In this document: positions 1-5,447 of the stretch, piece after piece | How positions within the stretch are numbered: position 1 is the first letter of the stretch | How the letters are laid out: each line of letters opens with the position of its first letter | Assembly (NCBI GenBank): GCA_902385515.1 | Contig: CABMGC010000033.1 | Coordinates: 1 to 15,478, forward strand | Direction: 5' to 3' | Length of the DNA stretch: 15,478 nucleotides | DNA from: an uncultured archaeon | GTDB taxonomy: Archaea > Micrarchaeota > Micrarchaeia > Micrarchaeales > CABMGC01 | Notes under the pieces: generated by a model | The model's input: the letters and a program-made list of their open reading frames with translations, nothing else | Database searches by the model: none | Told to the model about the DNA's origin: nothing | Translations under genes and position numbers: made by a program

Positions 1-7
1 CAAACCG

Positions 8-637
8 GTGTCTTATTTGAAACACTGTCCGATATGCAACGCGTCCAGCGACAAGGTAAGGTTCTTTGGCGAATTCTGCGAGAACTGCCTGTCAGCAAAG
101 CTTCAGGCCCAGCTTCCGGCATCAGTAGCACTGCAGAAATGCAAGGAGTGCGGCATGGTCCGCTTCGGCAGGGACTATTTGGTAATGGATAAGGACAACA
201 CCGAGAAGGCGATGAAAAGCCTCTACAACGGCTACAAGGTGAAACTTCTGTCGCAGGATCCGGTCAGGGTAAGCATAAAGGACACAGAGAGCGGCCTCAT
301 AATCGACAAGGACGTGACGATCGAGTACGGGAAGACGCTCTGCGAAAACTGCGCGAGAAGGCACGGAGGGTATTTTGAATCCACCATACAGTTCAGGGGC
401 AGCACTGAGAAGATAAACCGACTGATAGTCGCCCTCCAGAGGTATCTGGAGAAGAACAACGGCTATGTGTCGAAGATCGTTGACGTAGACAACGGCGTAG
501 ACGTGAGCGTCAGCAGCAAGCAGCTCACCACGACCTTCCTTTCCAGAAAACAGCTCAACCACACGGATTCTTACACGCTACACACAGAGAAGAGGGGAAA
601 GAAGCTCTACCGCAGCACGTACTCGGTCAGGGTATGA
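8..637 (+). CDS. NMD3-family ribosome-associated protein (archaeal type)
   Basis: 209 aa. NMD3 is known in eukaryotes as the 60S subunit export adaptor; archaeal homologues are shorter and are thought to act in large-subunit maturation or quality control, with no direct role assigned here. Zinc-binding cysteine pairs are visible: C7-x2-C10, C24-x2-C27, C45-x2-C48, then C112-x2-C115 followed by ARRHGGYFES, a pattern typical of archaeal NMD3. No nuclear export tail is present, as expected for archaea. The start is GTG at 8, just before the first zinc pair. Only seven bases precede it and the frame stays open to the window edge, so a slightly earlier start cannot be excluded. The HAD phosphatase gene follows after 10 bases, so the two are probably co-transcribed. 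The family call is fairly sure; the cellular role is inferred. Confidence 0.85.
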   Translation: MSYLKHCPICNASSDKVRFFGEFCENCLSAKLQAQLPASVALQKCKECGMVRFGRDYLVMDKDNTEKAMKSLYNGYKVKLLSQDPVRVSIKDTESGLIIDKDVTIEYGKTLCENCARRHGGYFESTIQFRGSTEKINRLIVALQRYLEKNNGYVSKIVDVDNGVDVSVSSKQLTTTFLSRKQLNHTDSYTLHTEKRGKKLYRSTYSVRV

Positions 638-647
638 GGTCTGGCGA

Positions 648-1307
648 ATGAAAATCAAGCTCGTCGGTTTCGACTGGGACGGGACGCTCACGAAGACCGC
701 CCTTAAGAATTCGTGGAACGCCATAAACGACCTGCTGGGCTGCACCGAGCAGATGGACGCCCTCGAGGATAGGTATTATCGCAAGGAATTCGACTACCTC
801 GAGTGGTGCAGGCTGTGCATAGACATGTACAAGCGGTTCGGCCTTACCGAGAAAATGCTCCGGGAAAGCGTCGACAGGGACACGACCCTGCACAAGGGCG
901 CGCTTGAAACGATAAACGAGCTTCGGTCAAGGGGCATAAAGGTGGGCATAATATCTGGCGGCATCCACAACATGTACGAATACGCATCCTGCAAGTTCGG
1001 GCTGTCGGTTGACTATGTGACCTTCGCCGCAAGACTGAATTTCGACAAGGAAAGCGGGGCGCTTGTCGGAGGGGACTATGACGCGCACGACTTTGAGGGA
1101 AAGATCCGCGTGCTCAACGCCTACCTAAAGAAGGCCAACGCGACTCTGGAAGAGACGCTCTACGTGGGCGATTCGCACAACGACATACCCATATTCAAGG
1201 CGGCCACTGGCTTGGCGTTCTCTTCGGACTCGGAAGAGCTGAGGAAGAACGCGAAGTACGTCATAGAGGGGGACGACCTAAGGGAAATCTTGAAGTACGT
1301 CACCTGA
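648..1307 (+). CDS. HAD-superfamily phosphatase, SerB (phosphoserine phosphatase)-like
   Basis: 219 aa, cytosolic. All four HAD motifs are visible: motif I D9-W-D11-G-T13 (Asp nucleophile and acid/base), motif II S103-G-G in IISGG, motif III K152, and motif IV G174-D-S-H-N-D179 for Mg2+ binding. Residues about 20-85 form a helical C1-type cap. The stretch around SGG and the following GLSVDYV resemble phosphoserine phosphatases, but SerB proteins usually have DxDST where this has DWDGT, so the substrate is uncertain. A GAGGT sequence at 636-640 overlaps the stop of the NMD3 gene and can serve as ribosome-binding site, supporting the ATG at 648 and translational linkage to NMD3. The 3' end faces the radical SAM gene with 10 bases between the stop codons. 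Confidence 0.8.
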   Translation: MKIKLVGFDWDGTLTKTALKNSWNAINDLLGCTEQMDALEDRYYRKEFDYLEWCRLCIDMYKRFGLTEKMLRESVDRDTTLHKGALETINELRSRGIKVGIISGGIHNMYEYASCKFGLSVDYVTFAARLNFDKESGALVGGDYDAHDFEGKIRVLNAYLKKANATLEETLYVGDSHNDIPIFKAATGLAFSSDSEELRKNAKYVIEGDDLREILKYVT

Positions 1308-1317
1308 CTGCAGCAGG

Positions 1318-2358
1318 CTAGTCGTCTTCCGCAATTCGCCCATCGGCATTGCCGAAAACGCCCAGATGACTCCCGCACCCCGAGCATCGCATTTTCTCGT
1401 CAAGATTCCAGTTCGCTATTCCGTAGGAATTCCTGCCTATGGCAACGGCTCCGCACGCGGGGCAATAGGTGTTTTCGTAAGCGTTTCCCGGAGAGTTACC
1501 TATGTATGCGTACCTGAGCCCGTTCTTCTTCGCGATGTCGTAGTGCTTCTTCAGCGTCGCGTAAGGCGTGGGCGCCACGTCCATCATCTTGTATTCAGGA
1601 TAGAATCTGGTGAATTGCAGCGGCGTGTCCGCGCCGAGGCTCCTAAATATCCAACGAGTCAGGTCGTCGCACGCGTCGAGCGAGTCCCCCACTCTGGGCA
1701 CTATGAGGTCGGTAATCTCCGTGTGGATTTTGGCCTTTCGCATCATGATTAGCGATTCGCGTATCCGATCGCTCGAGGGCACTGACTGGTATTTGCTAAC
1801 GAACTCCCGTTCGCCGTTCCCCTTGAAGTTGACCACGGCCGCGTCGATTAGGCCAGTCATTGCGCCTATGGCCTCATCAGTCATGAACCCGTTAGTTACG
1901 AACACGTTGAAGAGTCCGCTTTTGCGGGCTTCTTTTGCCACATCTAGAGCGTACTCCAAAAATATTGTCGGCTCGTTGTAAGTGTACGCGATTCCCTTGG
2001 CACGGTTCAGCACAGCAAGTGCGACCGCCTTTTTTGGCGAAAGTTCCGTGCCTTCTGCGTCCGCGACCTTCGATATGTCGTGGTTTTGGCAGAACGAGCA
2101 GCGAAAGTTGCATGATGTCGTGCCAATGCTCAGCACGCGCGAGCCGGGCATGAAGTGGTTGAACGGCTTCTTTTCTATGGGGTCGATCTGAAGCGATGAC
2201 ACTGAGCCGTAGTGCAGCAGGCAAAGCCTTCCGTTGAGGTTCTGCCTGACCTGGCAGAAGCCCCTTGCCCCTTCCTTGAGCCTGCACCGCCTTGCGCACG
2301 CGCAGCATTCGACGTCGCCCCCGCCAATGCGCCTGTACAGTCTTGCCTCTTTATTCAT
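1318..2358 (-). CDS. amrS: AmmeMemoRadiSam system radical SAM enzyme
   Basis: 346 aa. The radical SAM motif CxxxCxxC is C83-NFR-C87-SF-C90, which would ligate the 4Fe-4S cluster that cleaves S-adenosylmethionine. An N-terminal cysteine cluster (C18/C19, C21, C25, C35, followed by VRQN) and the segment LHYGSVSSLQIDPIEKKPF match the PflA-like family found with AMMECR1 and Memo proteins (AmmeMemoRadiSam). The C-terminus has a zinc-ribbon-like pair, C299-x2-C302 and C325-x2-C328. The reaction of this system is not established to my knowledge. Neither an AMMECR1 nor a Memo gene lies in this window, so the partners must be elsewhere or missing. The ATG at 2356-2358 sits about 25 bases from a TATA box at 2380-2387, implying a leaderless mRNA. 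Transcription diverges from the first surface-protein gene. Confidence 0.88.
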   Translation of the reverse strand: MNKEARLYRRIGGGDVECCACARRCRLKEGARGFCQVRQNLNGRLCLLHYGSVSSLQIDPIEKKPFNHFMPGSRVLSIGTTSCNFRCSFCQNHDISKVADAEGTELSPKKAVALAVLNRAKGIAYTYNEPTIFLEYALDVAKEARKSGLFNVFVTNGFMTDEAIGAMTGLIDAAVVNFKGNGEREFVSKYQSVPSSDRIRESLIMMRKAKIHTEITDLIVPRVGDSLDACDDLTRWIFRSLGADTPLQFTRFYPEYKMMDVAPTPYATLKKHYDIAKKNGLRYAYIGNSPGNAYENTYCPACGAVAIGRNSYGIANWNLDEKMRCSGCGSHLGVFGNADGRIAEDD

Positions 2359-2365
2359 GTATGAT

Positions 2366-2383
2366 ATATGCCTTTCGGCATAT
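2366..2383. promoter_or_regulatory. Perfect inverted repeat in the radical SAM gene promoter
   Basis: Arms ATATGCC (2366-2372) and GGCATAT (2377-2383) flank the 4-base spacer TTTC. The repeat lies between the minus-strand TATA box (2380-2387), which it overlaps, and the leaderless start at 2358. It may be a repressor operator; because the mRNA probably begins near 2358, it would not be transcribed as a hairpin by that promoter. Function is inferred. Confidence 0.5.
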
Positions 2384-2387
2384 TTAA
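2380..2387 (-). promoter_or_regulatory. TATA box for the radical SAM gene
   Basis: On the minus strand the sequence reads TTAAATAT, centred about 25 bases before the ATG at 2358. That spacing places the transcription start at or next to the start codon, so the mRNA should be leaderless. Archaeal TATA boxes normally lie about 25-30 bases upstream of the transcription start. Confidence 0.6.
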
Positions 2388-2406
2388 CGATTGTTCGTCA
2401 ATCGTT
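2386..2406. promoter_or_regulatory. Perfect 8-bp inverted repeat at the centre of a divergent promoter
   Basis: Arms AACGATTG (2386-2393) and CAATCGTT (2399-2406) surround the spacer TTCGT. The repeat lies between the two opposing TATA boxes (2380-2387 minus, 2413-2421 plus), touching one and ending 6 bases before the other. A dimeric regulator bound here could affect both promoters. This is inferred from position and symmetry only. Confidence 0.5.
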
Positions 2407-2412
2407 CAATAA

Positions 2413-2421
2413 TTTAAATAC
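2413..2421 (+). promoter_or_regulatory. TATA box for the first large surface-protein gene
   Basis: TTTAAATAC centred at about 2417 lies 25 bases before the ATG at 2442, so the predicted transcription start coincides with the start codon (leaderless). No ribosome-binding site is seen before 2442, which fits. Confidence 0.65.
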
Positions 2422-2441
2422 TTTAGCTTCCAATAAGCGGC

Positions 2442-4865
2442 ATGGTCAAGTCCAGGACCAACGGGCCATCTGGATTGGATACTACCAGAATAAAGGCTGC
2501 GAAGGCGCAGTCTGCCCTTGAGTATCTAGTGACTTATAGCTGGGCGGTTCTGGTAATCGCCTCGGTAATAGCCTTCCTTTTCCTGTTCGTGCTCGCTCCG
2601 TCAAGGCTGACCCAGCAGGCGTGCAGGTTCTCATTCGGCTCCTACTGCCAGGACTTCATCTTCGGGTCGAACGCGGTGGCCAGCAGCGTCGGCATACTCC
2701 TAACGAATTCGCAGTCTTTCGCAATACTGAATCCCTCGATACAGGTGAACGTGACTGGCTTCCCGCTTACGACCAGCGACTGCCTGCCGAGCTACGTGCT
2801 GCCTGGCGGCGCGATAATCTGCACGGTGACCATCCCGCAGCAGTCCACGCAGGGAATGCTGGTCGCGGGCAAGCTGTATCTGAGCGCGATCCCGTGCCAG
2901 AGCGGCGACGCCGCCTCATGCGCATCCAACCAGAGGCAGAATTACTCCGGTGCGTTCGCGACCCAGGTCCAGCCTTTGATAATTCCCAACGTAAGCATAA
3001 CCCTCTCCGCTAAGAACGCAACGAACCCCGCCAACGGCGCAATCGACCCGCTGACTGCCACTGTGAAGTTTTTCGGTTCCTCTGTTTCCGGGGCGACCGT
3101 CAGTTTCTCGTACGTGCCAATTTCGCCAAACTCTCCCTTCGCGACGCTGTCCCCCGCCGCCTCGTCCTCGGACAGCAGCGGCCACTCCTTCAGCGGCATA
3201 TCGAGCATGACTTCGGGCGACGTCAACGTCATAGCTTCATTTGCCGGACAGTCTGCCAACACGATCGTCTCGTTCAGGCAGCCGCTGTACGTGACTTTCC
3301 AGCAGCGGGGCATTTCTTGTTCGGCCGAGAACATAGGCCAGACCGTGCTTACGGTAAAGGGCGTGCCGTACACGTGTGCGCAGCTGCCGGCGACGGTGTC
3401 TTTCGTTCCGGATTCTTGTGCGCAGCACCCGTACGCCATATCGCAGGTGATATCAGGTCCTCTCGATACTCGTTACGCTTACAATTCGATAGGCGGATGC
3501 GGCCTGACCTCGCCCAGCGGTTCGTTCTCGGTGGGCCAGTCGTGCTCCATAAGCTCGGAGTGCAAAGCCACGGTGGTGTTCAACACGCAGTACCACTTGT
3601 CGGAGATAGCCTACCCGATAGGCGCGGGCCAGGTGACTCCTGGCGACAGCTGGATCGACGCGCTCAGCACAGTGCAGATATCCGAGACGCCCAACTTCGG
3701 ATGGGCCTTCGATAACTGGTTCGGTGCGGGTTACTTGAGCTACACGGGCAATGCCGTTTCGGCCAACATCGTAATGAACGGCCCGATAAGCGAGCAGGCC
3801 ACGTACTATGTCACGACATCGACTTCAACGACATCGACCACGTCCCTGTCCACGACCACGACGGTCGGGCCGTCATCGACTACGACCATAGGGCCGTCCA
3901 CCACTTCCACCATCGGTACGTCAACGACCTCAACGGTTGCGACTTCGACTACGAGCATGCCTACCACAACTTCGATAACCTCTGGCCTTAGATGGTGCTA
4001 TACCTGCCTGATAAACTCTCCAGGAAACGCGTACGCCTGGCAGTGCCAGTATGACAACAACCAGATCGGGGACCCTTGCTACGTGAACTGCGGATGCATT
4101 GGGGGCGCGCGTCCGTACGGAAGCTGCAGCGTCATCTACAGGGAGGGCACGTGCAACGGCCCGGGCCCGACCGTGCCGACCACCGTTTCAACGCTTTCGA
4201 CGACCACGATATACGTTCAATACTCGACCGTAAGCTCTACGACCTCGTCCACTACGACGTCCTTCTCTTCAACCACGACCGTCGCGCCCTACATCCCTTG
4301 CAGCTGCACCTTCACCGGATGGTGCCCGCTGCCATCATCCAACTGTCCCCTGTATTACAACTGCGACAATGTGGCTGGCCAGCAGTGCAGCTACCAGTTC
4401 CATACTGGCTTCGGTGTGGAGCCTTGCGACTGCGAGTGCCTGATAGGATTCGCATCGAGCTGCCAGCAGACTCCCATAACCACCGCAACGACCACAACAA
4501 CGGTGACTTCAACCACCACCATATGCTCATCATCGATGACGATCACGGGCCGCGCCACCGGAACCGCACTGATAGGCGGCGCCCAGCATCCTATAGTAAA
4601 CGCGCAGGTCACCTGCTACTCCCCTGCGGGCGCGTTCTCGACTAGCACGAGCATAGACGTATCCTCCCCTACGTGCATAAACGCCCCGGCGGATCCAAGT
4701 TGCCATAACGGCTATTACACGTTGACCGTGCCGACCAACATTTGCACGGACCTGAGGCTCTGCGGCGCGCACGGATGTTCATTCTGCCAGTACGACCTTA
4801 GCAACGTGGGCAGCTGCGGGGCCACGGTAACCGCGAACTTCAACACGGGATGCATCACTGACTGA
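2442..4865 (+). CDS. Large modular pilin-like surface protein A (class III signal peptide)
   Basis: 807 aa, predicted exported and anchored by its N-terminus. Residues 18-29 (KAAKAQSALEYL) form a class III signal peptide; cleavage is expected at A22/Q23 by a prepilin-type peptidase, with the conserved Glu at position +5 (E27). A helix (about 29-51) follows. Then come a conserved domain with 6 Cys (52-178), an invasin/Big_1-like Ig domain (184-278; DSSGHSFSG, ASFAGQSANTIVSF), a 6-Cys domain (281-383), a divergent InlB-B-repeat-like domain (384-456; GQVTPG...WAFDNWFG), a Thr/Ser linker (458-514), an 8-Cys module (516-573), a linker (578-616), a 10-Cys module (617-678), a Thr linker and a carboxypeptidase-regulatory-like beta domain (698-807). 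I count 40 cysteines. It may act in adhesion or as a surface stalk; it is far larger than normal type IV pilins. It is a paralog of the gene at 5448. The leaderless promoter supports this start. Confidence 0.85.
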   Translation: MVKSRTNGPSGLDTTRIKAAKAQSALEYLVTYSWAVLVIASVIAFLFLFVLAPSRLTQQACRFSFGSYCQDFIFGSNAVASSVGILLTNSQSFAILNPSIQVNVTGFPLTTSDCLPSYVLPGGAIICTVTIPQQSTQGMLVAGKLYLSAIPCQSGDAASCASNQRQNYSGAFATQVQPLIIPNVSITLSAKNATNPANGAIDPLTATVKFFGSSVSGATVSFSYVPISPNSPFATLSPAASSSDSSGHSFSGISSMTSGDVNVIASFAGQSANTIVSFRQPLYVTFQQRGISCSAENIGQTVLTVKGVPYTCAQLPATVSFVPDSCAQHPYAISQVISGPLDTRYAYNSIGGCGLTSPSGSFSVGQSCSISSECKATVVFNTQYHLSEIAYPIGAGQVTPGDSWIDALSTVQISETPNFGWAFDNWFGAGYLSYTGNAVSANIVMNGPISEQATYYVTTSTSTTSTTSLSTTTTVGPSSTTTIGPSTTSTIGTSTTSTVATSTTSMPTTTSITSGLRWCYTCLINSPGNAYAWQCQYDNNQIGDPCYVNCGCIGGARPYGSCSVIYREGTCNGPGPTVPTTVSTLSTTTIYVQYSTVSSTTSSTTTSFSSTTTVAPYIPCSCTFTGWCPLPSSNCPLYYNCDNVAGQQCSYQFHTGFGVEPCDCECLIGFASSCQQTPITTATTTTTVTSTTTICSSSMTITGRATGTALIGGAQHPIVNAQVTCYSPAGAFSTSTSIDVSSPTCINAPADPSCHNGYYTLTVPTNICTDLRLCGAHGCSFCQYDLSNVGSCGATVTANFNTGCITD
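2606..2680 (+). repeat. 75-bp perfect direct repeat, copy in surface protein A
   Basis: This stretch is identical, base for base, to 5624-5698 in the paralog. It encodes about residues 56-79 (LTQQACRFSFGSYCQDFIFG and beyond). Just upstream, the conserved KAQSALEYLVTYSWA segment has 8 synonymous base differences over 45 bases between the two genes, so the perfect identity is localised. Confidence 0.9.
3813..3983 (+). repeat. Thr/Ser-rich linker of degenerate ACN/TCN codons (protein A, linker 1)
   Basis: Encodes residues 458-514, almost only Thr and Ser with interspersed Gly-Pro/Ile-Gly. It separates the globular beta domains from the Cys-rich modules. Such a linker is probably extended and O-glycosylated outside the cell. 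The near-repetitive DNA could vary in length by slippage or recombination. A second linker lies at 4173-4289. Confidence 0.75.
3996..4154 (+). other. Eight-cysteine module, type 1 (protein A copy)
   Basis: Residues 519-571 with spacing C-x2-C-x12-C-x10-C-x3-C-x-C-x9-C-x8-C and the conserved piece YGSC. The same pattern occurs twice in the paralog at 6882-7046 and 7185-7340. I do not recognise it as a named domain. The even cysteine number suggests four disulfides. Confidence 0.7.
4299..4463 (+). other. Ten-cysteine module, type 2 (protein A copy)
   Basis: Residues 620-674: CSCTFTGWCP at the start and VEPCDCEC near the end, with Cys spacing x1, x5, x6, x5, x7, x12, x1, x1, x7. The paralog copy (7452-7637) has the same spacing except a 7-residue insertion in one loop. 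The first 39 bases around this module (4290-4328) are identical to 7443-7481. Not recognised as a named domain. Confidence 0.7.
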
Positions 4866-4874
4866 GCGTGGGCA

Positions 4875-4882
4875 AAATATAT
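4875..4882 (+). promoter_or_regulatory. TATA box for the 129-aa membrane-protein gene
   Basis: AAATATAT, 10 bases after the stop of surface protein A, predicts a transcription start around 4904 and a leader of about 30 bases, unlike the leaderless large genes on either side. Confidence 0.45.
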
Positions 4883-4909
4883 TGAAAAGCGATAGCTGAA
4901 AAGCGATAG
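4883..4909 (+). repeat. Two perfect 13-bp direct repeats in a promoter
   Basis: TGAAAAGCGATAG occurs at 4883-4895 and again at 4897-4909, separated by one base. The pair lies directly downstream of the TATA box and covers the predicted transcription start of the 129-aa gene. The 14-base period exceeds one helical turn. It may be a tandem operator or the product of a recent slippage duplication. Confidence 0.7.
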
Positions 4910-4934
4910 ACAAATGTAACAATTAGGTGTTCCA

Positions 4935-5324
4935 ATGGCAAGCGCATTTGCAAATAAACAAGACGCGATAAGAACAGAAACGGAGGTTGCGGGATTCTCC
5001 GCCCAGGTTCCGCAGACGGGAAGCAAGGTAACCCTCAAAGGGGTTTCAACAGCCGCGGGAATTTTCCTGTCTGTGGCAGGAGGGGTTGGCACCGCAGAAA
5101 TTCCATTCGGCATCGGCAGGACTTTCTACGAGATGGCGTTCTCGCCGTCCGGGGCCATTCAGACAATCCCAGTGCAAAACGCTATGCCCGAGATCGCCAA
5201 TCCGCTGATGCTGGTCACTGGCGCGGTAATTCTTTATGTGACTCACAAAGGTGAAGCAGATCACATCATTGCCGAAGCAGCGGGCAATGTCAGAGCCGCC
5301 GTGAAGTCGATTGTCAGGCGTTGA
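4935..5324 (+). CDS. Small two-helix membrane protein, unknown function
   Basis: 129 aa. I do not recognise the family. The N-terminal 35 residues are polar, followed by a Gly/Ala-rich hydrophobic segment (about 37-60), a polar loop with no Cys, a second hydrophobic segment (about 89-104, NPLMLVTGAVILYV) and a basic amphipathic tail ending in VRR. The start is well supported: GGTG at 4926-4929 lies 5 bases before the ATG. The gene sits between the two large paralogous surface proteins on the same strand and has its own promoter with tandem 13-bp repeats. Placement suggests a link with surface assembly or anchoring, but that rests on position alone. Confidence 0.75.
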   Translation: MASAFANKQDAIRTETEVAGFSAQVPQTGSKVTLKGVSTAAGIFLSVAGGVGTAEIPFGIGRTFYEMAFSPSGAIQTIPVQNAMPEIANPLMLVTGAVILYVTHKGEADHIIAEAAGNVRAAVKSIVRR

Positions 5325-5345
5325 AGAAACCCACAGGTAACGATC

Positions 5346-5367
5346 CGTATGAAATACATAGCATACG
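5346..5367. promoter_or_regulatory. Inverted repeat between the 129-aa gene and surface protein B
   Basis: Arms CGTATG (5346-5351) and CATACG (5362-5367), spacer of 10 bases, 21 bases after the stop at 5324 and about 50 bases before the next TATA box. It could be an operator half-site pair or a weak transcript hairpin; no T-run follows, so a terminator is unlikely. Confidence 0.35.
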
Positions 5368-5416
5368 AAAATTTCAACTTTATGAGTTAACGCCCCAAGC
5401 TTCGCGCCAGATATGG

Positions 5417-5428
5417 CTTAAATATCTT
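5417..5428 (+). promoter_or_regulatory. TATA box for surface protein B
   Basis: CTTAAATATCTT is centred about 26 bases before the ATG at 5448, implying a leaderless mRNA as for surface protein A. This favours 5448 over the in-frame ATG at 5517. Confidence 0.6.
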
Positions 5429-5447
5429 ACTGTCATTACTATGATTA

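Noticed and set aside
122..562. Minus-strand open frame over the NMD3 gene
   Set aside because: Shadow of a well-supported plus-strand gene with conserved zinc motifs.
3237..3715. Overlapping frames on both strands within surface gene A
   Set aside because: Arise from the GC-rich, stop-poor coding DNA; no motif or start signal supports them.
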